A DNA stretch of 64,000 bases from Pinisolibacter aquiterrae (GCF_019160155.1 NZ_JAFNIH010000019.1:186001-250000), one strand, 5' to 3'; shown: positions 1 through 10,069, counted from the stretch's first letter. A program made the numbers and translations. The notes: generated by a model not told the origin, from the letters alone.

Positions 1-6
1 CAAGCA

Positions 7-30
7 CTGGGAAATTCTTGCCCAGTGGCG
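7..30 (+). promoter_or_regulatory. Partial flagellar promoter element (ftr-like) before fliF
   Basis: The stretch reads CTGGGAAATTCTTGCCCAG and then TGGCG. It aligns base for base with two better palindromes upstream of lysE (5558) and flhA (6932): GG-MAAWWH-TTGCC followed by SAGTSGCG. At those two sites a CtrA box ends about ten bases upstream, which at fliF would place the box just outside the left edge of this window. FlbD, encoded in the same operon, is known in Caulobacter to bind ftr elements near the fliF promoter; assigning this site to FlbD is an inference. Confidence 0.5.
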
Positions 31-164
31 CCCGGGATTCTCCGCCCCCACCGGACCGGACCGCCACCGTCGCGCCCCTCGCGACGCGGAAACCCCATCG
101 TCGGCGGCCGGATCCATCGCCTCGGACCCGGCCGCCACCACCTCGCAACCGGGAAGGTCGAGAC

Positions 165-1853
165 GTGAACGGCGCCCTCGAGTTCATCAAGACTCTCGAC
201 ATGGCCCGCCTCGCCGCGATGGGCGTGGTCACCGCGCTGCTGATCGGCTTCTTCGCCTTCGTCATCACCCGCGCCACCGCGCCGGTCATGACCCCCCTCT
301 ATTCCGACCTGTCCGACCGCGACAGTTCCGCGATCGTCAAGGACCTGGAGGCCCAGGGCATCGCCTACGAACTGCGTCAAGACGGATCCCAGATCCTGGT
401 TCCCAAGGACGCCGCGCTGCGCCTGCGCATGAAACTGGCGGAGAAGGGTGTCCCGACCGGCGGCAGCGTCGGCTGGGAGATCTTCGACAAGACCGACAGC
501 CTCGGCACCACCTCCTACGTCCAGAACATCAACCACCTGCGCGCCCTCGAGGGGGAACTCTCCCGAACCATCCGCGCCATCGACCGGGTCCAGGCCGCCC
601 GCGTCCACCTCGTCATCCCCGAACGTCAGGTCTTCCAGCGCGAGAAGAAGGAACCGACCGCCTCGATCGCGCTGAAACTGCGCGGCCAACTCGACCCCGG
701 CCAGATCCGCGCCATCCAGCACCTCGTCGCCGCCGCCGTCGAGGGCATGAAGCCCTCGCGCGTCTCCATCGTCGACGAGACCGGCCGCCTGCTCGCCACC
801 GGCGAGGGCGAGGACCCGAGCGGCCTCGTCGCCGCCTCGCTGCAGGAACGCACCACCGCCTACGAGACCCGCCTCGAGAACCAGATCGAATCGATCGTCG
901 GTTCGATCGTCGGCCAGGGCCGCGTCCGCGTCCACGTCGCCGCCGAACTCGACTTCAACCGCGTCACCCAGACCTCCGACACCTTCGATCCCAACGGACA
1001 GGTGGTCCGCTCGACCCAGACCAAGGAGGAGAGCTCCACCAACGCCTCCGCCGAGAAGGGCGTCACCGTCGCCACCCAGGTGCCCGGCACGCCCCCCGAT
1101 CCGGCCGGCCCGACCTCCAAGGAGGCCTCCAGCACCTCCGAGGAGACCGTCAACTACGAGATCTCCAAGACCAGCCGCACCGAGGTGCTCGAGGCCGGCC
1201 GCCTCAAGCGCATCTCCGTCGCCCTTCTGGTCGACGGCGTCTATGCCACCGGCACCTCCGGCGAGGTCACCTATCAGCCCCGCTCGAAGGAGGACCTCGA
1301 TCGCATCGCCGCCCTGGTCCGCTCCTCGGTCGGTTTCGACGAGAAGCGCGGCGATCTGGTCGAGGTGGTCAACCTGCGCTTCGCCGAGGCCCCCACCGCG
1401 GTTCCCCTCGAAGGCCAGAAGACCGGCTTCGCCGCCCTGCTCGACTTCCGCTCCGACGACGTCGTGCGCTTCGCCGAACTGGGCGCCCTGCTGCTGATGA
1501 CCGCCCTGGTGCTGCTCTTCGCGGTGCGCCCGCTGATCAACCGCGTCATCGCCCCGCAACTGCCCGCCCTCGCCGCCGGTGAGGTCGCGGGCGCCGAGAC
1601 CGCCGCCGGCCACCACCCCGGCGAAGCCCTCGCCCACGCCCTCGCCGGTCACGCCGGTATCCCGGCCGCCGGCGGCGACCTGATGATCGCCACCGACACC
1701 GGCCCCCATCCGACCCACATGCGCCTCGACGAGGCCAAGGCGATGGGCGCGGTTCAGGCCGGGTCGATCAAGAAGATCGGCGAGATGATCGACGAAACCC
1801 CGCTGGAAGCCGCCGCGATCATTCGCGGCTGGCTCTCCGAAGCCGCCGCCTGA
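165..1853 (+). CDS. fliF: Flagellar MS-ring protein FliF
   Basis: FliF forms the MS ring in the cytoplasmic membrane, the base on which the rotor and export apparatus assemble. The 562-residue product has an N-terminal membrane segment (about residues 13-38), a periplasmic region with the ring-building motifs, a Ser/Thr/Glu-rich loop and a second membrane segment near residues 440-465. It ends in a conserved tail (IKKIGEMIDETPLEAAAIIR) that binds FliG. I chose the GTG at 165 because GGGAAGG lies seven bases upstream; an upstream in-frame ATG at 18 adds 49 Arg/Pro-rich residues with no family match and would overlap the promoter element. It leads the operon fliF-fliG-fliH-fliN-flbD. Confidence 0.95.
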   Translation: MNGALEFIKTLDMARLAAMGVVTALLIGFFAFVITRATAPVMTPLYSDLSDRDSSAIVKDLEAQGIAYELRQDGSQILVPKDAALRLRMKLAEKGVPTGGSVGWEIFDKTDSLGTTSYVQNINHLRALEGELSRTIRAIDRVQAARVHLVIPERQVFQREKKEPTASIALKLRGQLDPGQIRAIQHLVAAAVEGMKPSRVSIVDETGRLLATGEGEDPSGLVAASLQERTTAYETRLENQIESIVGSIVGQGRVRVHVAAELDFNRVTQTSDTFDPNGQVVRSTQTKEESSTNASAEKGVTVATQVPGTPPDPAGPTSKEASSTSEETVNYEISKTSRTEVLEAGRLKRISVALLVDGVYATGTSGEVTYQPRSKEDLDRIAALVRSSVGFDEKRGDLVEVVNLRFAEAPTAVPLEGQKTGFAALLDFRSDDVVRFAELGALLLMTALVLLFAVRPLINRVIAPQLPALAAGEVAGAETAAGHHPGEALAHALAGHAGIPAAGGDLMIATDTGPHPTHMRLDEAKAMGAVQAGSIKKIGEMIDETPLEAAAIIRGWLSEAAA

Positions 1854-1862
1854 GGACCCACC

Positions 1863-2927
1863 ATGGCCCTGCCCGCCAAGACCGCGCCCCACGGCTCCCC
1901 CACCCTCCAGGTGAGCCACACGGAGAACTACCGCGAGCTCGCCGGCGCCGAGCGCGCGGCCGTGCTGCTGTTGGCGCTCGGCGAGGAACACGGCCGCAAG
2001 GTCTGGGAACAGCTCGACGAACTGGAGGTCCGTCAGGTCTCGCTGGCGATGGCCCGCCTCGGCCCGGTCAGCCCGGAGATGCTCGAGAACCTCTTCGTCG
2101 ACTTCGTCACCCGCCTCTCCTCCAAGGGTTCGCTGACCGGCAACCACGACAGCACCGAGCGCATCCTCTCCTCGTTCCTGCCGCCCGAGCGCGTCAGCGC
2201 GATCATGGAGGAGATCCGTGGTCCGGCCGGCCGCAACATGTGGGAGAAACTGTCGAACGTTCAGGAGAACGTCCTCGCCAACTATCTCAAGAACGAATAC
2301 CCGCAGACCGTCGCCCTGGTCCTCTCCAAGATCCGCCCGGACCACGCCGGCCGTGTCCTGGCGATCCTGCCGGAGGAGTTCGCCCTCGAGGTGGTCAACC
2401 GCATGTTGCGGATGGAGGCGGTGCAGAAGGAGATCCTCGACAAGGTCGAGCAGACGCTGCGGGTCGAGTTCATGTCGAACCTCTCGCACACCTCGCGCCG
2501 CGACGCCCACGAGCTGATGGCCGACATCTTCAACTCCTTCGACCGCCAGACCGAGGCGCGCTTCATCACCGCCCTCGAGGAGGAGAACCGCGAGAGCGCC
2601 GAGAAGATCAAGTCGCTGATGTTCACCTTCGAGGACCTCGGCAAACTCGATGCCGGCGGCATCCAGACGCTGCTCAGGAACGTCGAGAAGGACAAGCTCG
2701 CCATCGCCCTCAAGGGCGCCACCGAGGCGCTGCGCGACGTCTTCTTCCAGAACATGTCGTCGCGCGCGTCGGCCATGCTCAAGGAAGACATGGAGGCGCT
2801 CGGCCCGGTGCGTCTGCGCGACGTCGACGAGGCCCAGGGCATCATGGTCAACGTGACCAAGGACCTCGCCGCCAAGGGCGAGATCATGGTCTCCAAGTCG
2901 AAGGGAGAGGACGAGCTCGTCTACTGA
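1863..2927 (+). CDS. fliG: Flagellar motor switch protein FliG
   Basis: FliG is the rotor protein that links the MS ring to the C ring and receives torque from the stator. The 354-residue product has the usual three parts: an N-terminal FliF-binding domain ([17 protein letters not shown]), a middle domain carrying the [12 protein letters not shown] region, and a C-terminal domain with the charged helix that faces MotA (around [20 protein letters not shown]). Length is normal for the family. It starts nine bases after fliF and is followed 16 bases later by fliH, so the genes are co-transcribed. Confidence 0.96.
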   Translation: MALPAKTAPHGSPTLQVSHTENYRELAGAERAAVLLLALGEEHGRKVWEQLDELEVRQVSLAMARLGPVSPEMLENLFVDFVTRLSSKGSLTGNHDSTERILSSFLPPERVSAIMEEIRGPAGRNMWEKLSNVQENVLANYLKNEYPQTVALVLSKIRPDHAGRVLAILPEEFALEVVNRMLRMEAVQKEILDKVEQTLRVEFMSNLSHTSRRDAHELMADIFNSFDRQTEARFITALEEENRESAEKIKSLMFTFEDLGKLDAGGIQTLLRNVEKDKLAIALKGATEALRDVFFQNMSSRASAMLKEDMEALGPVRLRDVDEAQGIMVNVTKDLAAKGEIMVSKSKGEDELVY

Positions 2928-2943
2928 CGGCTCGGCGACCATC

Positions 2944-3669
2944 ATGGCAGCACCCGCACGCTTCCTCTTCGACACCGATTTCGGCAAGCCCGAGCCCGCC
3001 GTCGCCGCCGCGCCGATCGAGCCGCCGCGCCCGACCATCGACCTCGACCAGCATCTGGCCGAACTGGTCCAGGTCGAGGAACGCGCCCGCGCCGAAGGCT
3101 ATGCCGAGGGCCGCGAGGAGGGGTTCGCCAGCGGTCGCCTCGACGCCGAGGCCCGCGCCGCCGAACGTCTCGCCGATGCCGCCTCCGCCCTGGTCGGCAC
3201 CGCCCGCACCCTGCTCGCCACCCTCGATGCCGAGCGTCTGGCGGCGGAGACACGCGCCGTCGAACTCGCCGTGGTCGCCGCTCGCCGCCTCGCCACCCAC
3301 CTGATCGACCGCGAACCGCTCGCCGAGATCCGCGCCCTGCTCAGGGAATGCCTCGGCCCCTTGCGCAAGTCGCCGCATCTGGTCGTGCGCCTCGACACCC
3401 GCGACGCCGCCGCGCTGGAGCCGGAGGTCAAGCGCATCGCCCGCGAGACCGGCTTCGACGGCCGCATCGTCATCCTCGGCGAGGACGACGTCGGCCGCGG
3501 CGATTGCCGCATCGAATGGGCGGATGGTGGTATCCTTCGCGACGGCGACGCCCTCGCCGCCGAGATCGACGCGACCGTGGCCCGCTGGATCGAGGCGCGC
3601 CGCGCCGCTCTCGACATCACCGACGACGCCGGAACCCCGGCCGACGACCATCGGAGGACCGCCCCATGA
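2944..3669 (+). CDS. fliH: Flagellar export ATPase regulator FliH (FlbE-like)
   Basis: FliH binds and restrains the export ATPase FliI and docks it at the C ring through FliN. The 241-residue product has an acidic N-terminus, the characteristic GxxxG-type repeat segment (EGYAEGREEGFASGR, about residues 56-70), a helical region, and a C-terminal domain like the E subunit of V-type ATPases (LVVRLDTRDAAALEP onward). Its position between fliG and fliN matches the gene called flbE in Caulobacter. It ends in an ATGA overlap with fliN, suggesting translational coupling. The partner ATPase fliI lies in a separate minus-strand operon near 12 kb. Confidence 0.9.
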   Translation: MAAPARFLFDTDFGKPEPAVAAAPIEPPRPTIDLDQHLAELVQVEERARAEGYAEGREEGFASGRLDAEARAAERLADAASALVGTARTLLATLDAERLAAETRAVELAVVAARRLATHLIDREPLAEIRALLRECLGPLRKSPHLVVRLDTRDAAALEPEVKRIARETGFDGRIVILGEDDVGRGDCRIEWADGGILRDGDALAAEIDATVARWIEARRAALDITDDAGTPADDHRRTAP

Positions 3670-4016
3670 GCGCGACGCCCGACGACGAGCCCCGCGACGG
3701 CCTGACCCTGGACATGATGGACCCTTCCACCAAGGATCGCTCCGGCGACGACGGGATCCCCCAACCGCGCACCGCCGGCGACCTCGAGGCCGTCTTCGAC
3801 GTGCCGGTGAAGGTCTCCGCCGTGCTCGGTCAGGCCCGCATGCAGGTGGCCGATCTCCTCAAGCTCAATCAGGGCACCGTGCTCGAGCTCGACCGCAAGG
3901 TCGGCGAGGCGATCGACATCTACGTCAACGATCGGCTGGTGGCGCGCGGCGAGGTGGTCCTGGTCGAGGACCGGCTCGGCGTGACCATGACCGAAATCAT
4001 CAAATCGGACAAATGA
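3666..4016 (+). CDS. fliN: Flagellar motor switch protein FliN
   Basis: FliN forms the lower C ring with FliM and takes part in switching and export. The 116-residue product has a variable acidic N-terminus and a single SpoA/FliN C-terminal domain (about residues 38-112) with the typical VFDVPVKVSAVLG, LKLNQGTVLELDRKVGE and LVARGEVVLVEDRLGVTMTE segments. It overlaps the fliH stop by four bases. No fliM is present in the window. Confidence 0.95.
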   Translation: MSATPDDEPRDGLTLDMMDPSTKDRSGDDGIPQPRTAGDLEAVFDVPVKVSAVLGQARMQVADLLKLNQGTVLELDRKVGEAIDIYVNDRLVARGEVVLVEDRLGVTMTEIIKSDK

Positions 4017-4026
4017 GGGGACGGAC

Positions 4027-5412
<1,386 letters not shown>

Positions 5413-5444
5413 GCGGCGCCCCTTCCGAAACGACGGACGAGACC

Positions 5445-5470
5445 ACGACCGGCGCCGACGCGCCGGTCGT
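5445..5470 (+). terminator. Hairpin after flbD
   Basis: ACGACCGGCGC and GCGCCGGTCGT form a perfect 11-bp stem with a CGAC loop 32 bases after the flbD stop. No T tract follows. A second perfect 16-base palindrome, CCGGCTTCGAAGCCGG, lies at 5482-5497. Together they probably end or attenuate the fliF operon transcript. Confidence 0.55.
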
Positions 5471-5532
5471 CGCGTATCCGGCCGGCTTCGAAGCCGGACC
5501 TCACCCGTCCGTGACCCCGGGCCCGCGCCGAT

Positions 5533-5547
5533 TTAACCTCGCGTTAA
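5533..5547 (+). promoter_or_regulatory. CtrA box upstream of lysE
   Basis: TTAA-CCTCGCG-TTAA is an exact full CtrA recognition sequence (TTAA-N7-TTAA). It lies about 100 bases before the lysE start and ten bases before the ftr-like palindrome at 5558. A further GTTAAC half site is at 5578-5583. Confidence 0.75.
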
Positions 5548-5557
5548 CCATACACCC

Positions 5558-5570
5558 GGCAAAGATTGCC
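5558..5570 (+). promoter_or_regulatory. ftr-like palindrome upstream of lysE
   Basis: GGCAA-AGA-TTGCC is a perfect inverted repeat followed by CAGTCGCG. The same arrangement, with identical spacing from the CtrA box, is found before flhA. It is a probable FlbD site. Confidence 0.6.
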
Positions 5571-5645
5571 CAGTCGCGTTAACCTCGCGATGCGGGACGC
5601 CCCGGGTGACCCCGCGCCCGTCGATCGAGCCCGAGAGGACACCCG

Positions 5646-6281
5646 GTGCCCGTGACCGTCTCCGAGAGTTTCCAGATCATAGCCACCCTCGCCGCCGCGC
5701 AGATCGTCATCGCCATGGTGCCGGGGCCGAACACGATCCTCGTCGCCCATGCCGCGACGCGCGGGCGCCGCTTCGGTTGGGCCGCCGCCGCCGGGGTCTT
5801 TCCCGTCGGGCTCGCCTGGGCGACACTCGGATTGACCGGCCTCGGCGCGACCTTCGAGGCCCTGCCCCGCCTCGCCGTGGCGATGAAACTCGTCTGCGGC
5901 CTCTATCTGCTCTGGCTCGGCGTGAAGACGGTCCGCCTCTCCTTCGCCGCGCCCGAGGCCGTCGCCGCCCCGGTGCCCGCCTTCACCCTCTTCGGCGCCT
6001 GGCGCGCCGGGGTGATCACCAACGTCACCAATCCCAAGACCATCGCCTATTACATGTCGATCTTCGCCGCGACCGGCGCCCATCGCCTCGGCGCCGGCGA
6101 ACAGGCGATCGCCCTCGTCATGATGCCGGCGATCTCCTGCCTCTGGTACGGGCTCGTCGCCGCCACGGTGGCGAGCCCGCCGGTCGCGCGCGTGCTCGAT
6201 CGCGGCCGCTCCTGGCTCGACCGGCTGGCCGGCGGCATCATGCTGATCTTCGGCCTGCGCCTCGTCTTCGGCCGGGATTGA
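5646..6281 (+). CDS. LysE/RhtB-family amino acid exporter
   Basis: The 211-residue product is an inner-membrane exporter of the LysE/RhtB group, whose members pump out amino acids such as lysine, threonine or homoserine lactones; the substrate here cannot be told. It has about six hydrophobic segments, the family motif VPGPNTILV near residue 26 and the VTNPKTIAYY motif in the middle. The start is GTG 5646, with another GTG two codons later possible. It sits between flbD and flhA behind a CtrA/ftr-type promoter, which is unexpected for this family and suggests co-regulation with flagella. Confidence 0.88.
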   Translation: MPVTVSESFQIIATLAAAQIVIAMVPGPNTILVAHAATRGRRFGWAAAAGVFPVGLAWATLGLTGLGATFEALPRLAVAMKLVCGLYLLWLGVKTVRLSFAAPEAVAAPVPAFTLFGAWRAGVITNVTNPKTIAYYMSIFAATGAHRLGAGEQAIALVMMPAISCLWYGLVAATVASPPVARVLDRGRSWLDRLAGGIMLIFGLRLVFGRD

Positions 6282-6391
6282 GCCGCGCGCCATTCGTCGC
6301 GCCACGACCGATTACGGACGCGCTCGCCCGCGCGCGGCGCTAGACTCGCGATCACCGAGGGTTCCACCCTCTCCTCACCGAGGAGGTCGCC

Positions 6392-6910
6392 ATGGATCCC
6401 GCCGTCGTCGCCGGTCTGATCGAGACCATCGGCTTTCTCGTCGTCGTGGCGGTCCTCGCCATGATGACGAAACGACTCTTCTCCCGCGCGATCGGGTCCC
6501 GCCGTTCGGAAGGGCCGACGATCGCCCCTTCCGGCGGCTGGTCGGATCTCGCCGCCCGCTTCGGCGTCGAACGCGGCCCCGAGCCCCCGCTCGTCCGTGG
6601 CGCCACCCTCATGGTCGGCCCCGTCGTCTGGAAGAACTGCGTCGCCGTCGGCGCCGAGGTGGACGGGCTTCGCCTCGCGGTGAAGATGCCGCTCTTCGGT
6701 GGGGTCGGAAAGGCGCCGCTGCGCATTCCCTGGGACGAGATCGTCGAGATCGCCCCGGCCCGCCTCCACTGGGGCGCCGCCCGCCTCGTCGTCGTCGGCC
6801 GTCCCACCGTCGCCACGCTGACCCTGCCGGAGACGCTCTTCCAGGCGATCGCGGCGCGCGGACATCTCGGCGCCGACCTCGCCGCCTCGGCACGGGCGAC
6901 ACCGTCTTAA
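6392..6910 (+). CDS. Small membrane-anchored protein of unknown function
   Basis: I do not recognise this 172-residue protein. It has one N-terminal membrane segment (about residues 5-26), a short basic stretch (KRLFSRAIGSRR), and a soluble domain of about 130 residues rich in beta strands and Val/Leu/Gly, ending in a helical region. A strong ribosome site (GAGGAGG) precedes ATG 6392. Its stop codon lies inside the CtrA box that precedes flhA. Its place in a flagellar block, 110 bases after lysE, suggests co-expression with it, but nothing in the sequence shows a flagellar role. Confidence 0.75.
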   Translation: MDPAVVAGLIETIGFLVVVAVLAMMTKRLFSRAIGSRRSEGPTIAPSGGWSDLAARFGVERGPEPPLVRGATLMVGPVVWKNCVAVGAEVDGLRLAVKMPLFGGVGKAPLRIPWDEIVEIAPARLHWGAARLVVVGRPTVATLTLPETLFQAIAARGHLGADLAASARATPS

Positions 6911-6921
6911 CCACCCGTTAA
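6907..6921 (+). promoter_or_regulatory. CtrA box upstream of flhA
   Basis: TTAA-CCACCCG-TTAA is a perfect full CtrA site. Its first half overlaps the stop codon of the preceding gene (6908-6910). It is followed at the same distance as at lysE by an ftr-like palindrome. Confidence 0.78.
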
Positions 6922-6930
6922 CCATGACCC

Positions 6931-6945
6931 CGGCAAATATTGCCG
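6931..6945 (+). promoter_or_regulatory. ftr-like palindrome upstream of flhA
   Basis: CGGCAA-ATA-TTGCCG is a perfect 15-base inverted repeat followed by AGTGGCG. It lies 58 bases before the flhA start and starts nine bases after the CtrA box. It is a probable binding site for FlbD. Confidence 0.62.
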
Positions 6946-7002
6946 AGTGGCGACGCGCGGCCCCCGCGCGTCGCCCCCGACGACGATCGAGCCGAGGCCA
7001 CG

Positions 7003-9135
7003 ATGACCGACACCACCGTCGAACCGAAGGGTCCCGCTCTGGCGATGCCGTTCGGCCTGCCCGGACCGAGAGGGCTCCTCGCCCACGCCCGCCGTGGCGA
7101 CGTCGGTCTGGCGATGGGCGTCATGACCATTCTGGTCGTGCTGATCGTCCCGCTGCCGGCGTGGATGCTCGACGTCTTCCTCGCCGTCTCGATCACCCTG
7201 TCGGTGCTGATCCTGATGACGGCCCTGTTCATTCAGGCGCCACTCGAGTTCTCGTCCTTCCCGACCCTGCTGCTCATCGCCACGATGCTCAGGCTGTCGC
7301 TGAACCTCGCCTCCACCCGCCTCATCCTCGGCCACGGCCACGAGGGAACCGCCGCCGCCGGTCACGTCATCGAAGCCTTCGGCAACTTCGTGATGGGCGG
7401 CAACTTCGTCATCGGCATCATCGTCTTCGCGATCCTCCTGATCGTGAACTTCATCGTCATCACCAAGGGTTCGGGCCGCATCGCCGAGGTCGCCGCCCGC
7501 TTCACCCTCGACGCCATGCCCGGCAAGCAGATGGCGATCGACGCCGACCTCTCCGCCGGCCTGATCGACGAGAAGGAGGCGAAGAAGCGCCGCAAGGAAC
7601 TCGAGGGCGAGAGCAGCTTCTTCGGCGCCATGGACGGCGCCTCGAAATTCGTCCGCGGCGACGCCATCGCCGGCCTGCTGATCACCTTCATCAACGTCAT
7701 CGGCGGCATCGTCATCGGCGTGATGCAGCAGGGCATCACCTTCGCCGAGGCCGGTCACTCCTACACGACCCTGACCGTCGGCGACGGCCTCGTCACCCAG
7801 ATCCCCGCGCTGATCGTCTCGACCGCCGCCGGTCTGCTGGTCTCCAAGGCCGGTGTCGCGGGCGCCGCCGACAAGGCCTTGAGCGCCCAGCTCTCCGGCT
7901 ATCCGCGCGCGCTCGGCATGTCGTCCTTCGTGATGATCGTGATGGGCCTGCTGCCGGGCATGCCGACCCTGCCCTTCCTGATCCTGGCCGGCGGCGCCGG
8001 CGCGCTCGCGCTCGCCGCCGAGAAGAAACGCAAGGGCGAGGCCGCGGTCGTCACCGCCGAGAAGAAGGCCGAGGAAGCCAAGGCCGCCGCCCCGAAGGAG
8101 GAGCCGATCACCGAGAGCCTCCGGATGGACGACCTCAAGATCGAGTTGGGCTATGCCCTGCTCGGCCTGATCAACGGCCCGGATGGCTCCGACCGCCTCA
8201 CCGAGCAGATCAAGGCGCTGCGCCGCCAGATCGCCGGCGACATGGGCTTCGTCATGCCGCCGTGCCGGCTCCTCGACAACGTCCAGCTCCAGCCCAACGA
8301 ATACGTGGTCCGGATCAAGGAGGTCGAGGCCGGCCGTGGTCAGGTCTTCCCCAACCTCTTCATGGTGATGGACCCGGAAGGCCGCCAGATCGACCTGCCC
8401 GGCACCCACACCACCGAGCCGACTTTCGGCCTGCCCGCGACCTGGGTCGATCCGGCGCTGAAGGAGGAGGCGGCGATTCGCGGCCTGACCGTGGTCGACC
8501 CCGCCACCGTCATGTCGACCCATCTGACCGAGCTCCTGAAGGCCAACATCGCCGACCTCCTCTCCTATGCCGACGTCACCCGCCTCCTCGCCGAACTGCC
8601 CAAGGAACAGCACAAGCTGATCGAGGACATCGTCCCCGGCTCGATCACCGTCTCCGGCATCCAGCGCGTCCTCCAGAGCCTCCTCGCCGAGCGCATCTCG
8701 ATCCGCGACCTCTCCACCATCCTGGAGGGCGTCGCCGAGGCGGTGTCCTTCACCCGCACCGTGCCCTCGATCACCGAACACGTGCGCTCGCGCCTCGCCC
8801 GCCAGATCTCCGCCGCCAACCTGTCGCCGCTCGGCTATCTGCCGATCCTGTCGCTGTCGCCGGCCTGGGAAGTGGCCTTCGCGGAGGCCCTCGTCGGCGA
8901 GGGCGACCAGAAGTCGCTCGCCATGGCGCCCTCCAAGCTCGGCGAATTCGTCAACGCGGTCCGCGACGGCTTCGAGGCGGCGGCCCGGATCGGCGAGATC
9001 CCGGTGCTGCTGACGAGCCCCGGCATCCGCACCCACGTCCGCGCCATCGTCGATCGTTTCCGCCCGCACACGGTCGTCATGTCCCAGGCCGAGGTCCACC
9101 CGCGCGTCCGCCTGAAGACGGTCGGGACGATGTGA
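7003..9135 (+). CDS. flhA: Flagellar export gate protein FlhA
   Basis: FlhA is the export-gate component of the flagellar type III secretion system, with eight N-terminal membrane helices and a large cytoplasmic domain that receives chaperone-substrate complexes. The 710-residue product shows the FHIPEP-family segment FPTLLLIATMLRLSLNLAST and the conserved loop GRIAEVAARFTLDAMPGKQM. It has a cytoplasmic domain from about residue 340 with PPCRLLDNVQLQPNEY, and a C-terminal end typical of the family. ATG 7003 is preceded by GAGG at the right distance. An upstream in-frame candidate at 6940 lies inside the regulatory palindrome and is rejected. Confidence 0.96.
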   Translation: MTDTTVEPKGPALAMPFGLPGPRGLLAHARRGDVGLAMGVMTILVVLIVPLPAWMLDVFLAVSITLSVLILMTALFIQAPLEFSSFPTLLLIATMLRLSLNLASTRLILGHGHEGTAAAGHVIEAFGNFVMGGNFVIGIIVFAILLIVNFIVITKGSGRIAEVAARFTLDAMPGKQMAIDADLSAGLIDEKEAKKRRKELEGESSFFGAMDGASKFVRGDAIAGLLITFINVIGGIVIGVMQQGITFAEAGHSYTTLTVGDGLVTQIPALIVSTAAGLLVSKAGVAGAADKALSAQLSGYPRALGMSSFVMIVMGLLPGMPTLPFLILAGGAGALALAAEKKRKGEAAVVTAEKKAEEAKAAAPKEEPITESLRMDDLKIELGYALLGLINGPDGSDRLTEQIKALRRQIAGDMGFVMPPCRLLDNVQLQPNEYVVRIKEVEAGRGQVFPNLFMVMDPEGRQIDLPGTHTTEPTFGLPATWVDPALKEEAAIRGLTVVDPATVMSTHLTELLKANIADLLSYADVTRLLAELPKEQHKLIEDIVPGSITVSGIQRVLQSLLAERISIRDLSTILEGVAEAVSFTRTVPSITEHVRSRLARQISAANLSPLGYLPILSLSPAWEVAFAEALVGEGDQKSLAMAPSKLGEFVNAVRDGFEAAARIGEIPVLLTSPGIRTHVRAIVDRFRPHTVVMSQAEVHPRVRLKTVGTM

Positions 9136-9257
9136 GGCGCGATCTTTTCGCATTGTGGCCGTCGCGCACTGGACCTTCGGTGACGAACGGTCAACCATCC
9201 CGTGCCAAGACTGCGACATCGATCCCCGCCGGGATCCTCGACACCTCAGGGACGACC

Positions 9258-10043
9258 ATGCGCCGCCTTCTCCGCTCCGCCCTCGCCACGAGCCTCGCCG
9301 GCGTCGGCCTCCTCGCCGCCGCGCCGGCCCTCGCCCAGAGCTTCCCCGGTCCGGCCGACGACGTCGTCCTCACCGTCGGCGGCGGCCTCAACGTCTCGCC
9401 CGATTGGGAAGGCTCCAAGACCTACGTCCTGTCGCCCTGGCCGATCGTCGGGCTGAAGTTCCTGCGCTCACCCCTGACCGGGCAGCCCTCGTCCGATACC
9501 GGCTTCGGCATCGCCCCGAGCTTCCGCTATCTGTCGAAGCGCACCTTCGGCGGCGCATCGGTGCTGGCCGGCCTTCCCGACGTCCCCCAGGCCTTCGAGG
9601 CCGGTCTGACGGTCGACTACACCGACACCAACTTCCGCGCCTTCGCGAGCCTGCGGCAGGGCATGGGCGGCCATCACGGCCAGATCGCCGAACTCGGCGT
9701 CGACGCCATTCTCCATCCGATGGACAAGCTCACCATCGCCGCCGGCCCGCGCGTGTCCTTCGCCTCGGCCGACTACATGCGGACCTATTACGGCGTCTCC
9801 CCCGTCGCCGCGCTGGCGACCGGCATCCCCGCCTATGATCCCGGCGCCGGCTATCGCGGCGCCGGCCTCGGCGCCACCGTCACCTGGGACATCGACAAGC
9901 GCTGGTTCGTGAAGAGCGAGGCGTCGTGGACGCATCTCTCCGACGCCATCGCCCGCTCGCCGATCGTCAAGGCCGACGGCGCCCGCGATCAGTTCTCGAT
10001 CTCCGCCGGCGTCGGCTGGCGCTTCGGGATCGACGCGTGGTGA
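9258..10043 (+). CDS. MipA/OmpV-family outer-membrane protein
   Basis: The 261-residue product begins with a clear signal peptide (hydrophobic core ATSLAGVGLLAAAPALA, cut near AQS). A beta-barrel-like sequence with alternating aromatic and small residues follows and ends in a C-terminal barrel strand (SAGVGWRFGIDAW). MipA/OmpV proteins are outer-membrane proteins linked to murein-synthesis scaffolding or stress; the precise role is unknown. The start at ATG 9258 is set by the signal peptide. Its stop codon overlaps a possible GTG of the next gene. Confidence 0.85.
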   Translation: MRRLLRSALATSLAGVGLLAAAPALAQSFPGPADDVVLTVGGGLNVSPDWEGSKTYVLSPWPIVGLKFLRSPLTGQPSSDTGFGIAPSFRYLSKRTFGGASVLAGLPDVPQAFEAGLTVDYTDTNFRAFASLRQGMGGHHGQIAELGVDAILHPMDKLTIAAGPRVSFASADYMRTYYGVSPVAALATGIPAYDPGAGYRGAGLGATVTWDIDKRWFVKSEASWTHLSDAIARSPIVKADGARDQFSISAGVGWRFGIDAW

Positions 10044-10069
10044 GCGAGGGGGGCGAGGAGAACGGAGCC

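Noticed and set aside
18-164. An N-terminal extension of fliF starting at ATG 18.
   Set aside because: The 49 extra residues are Arg/Pro-rich, and GTG 165 has a good ribosome site and matches the family length.
6940-7002. An upstream in-frame start for flhA that adds 21 residues.
   Set aside because: It lies within the ftr-like palindrome, has no ribosome site, and the added residues match nothing in FlhA.
6907-9219. A 770-codon minus-strand frame antisense to flhA.
   Set aside because: The product is Gly/Asp/Arg/His low complexity, while flhA has the FHIPEP motifs.
6924-9257. A 1039-codon plus-strand frame running through flhA into the MipA-like gene.
   Set aside because: It is the shifted frame of flhA. 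Only the last 262 codons, after the signal-peptide ATG at 9258, encode a real protein.
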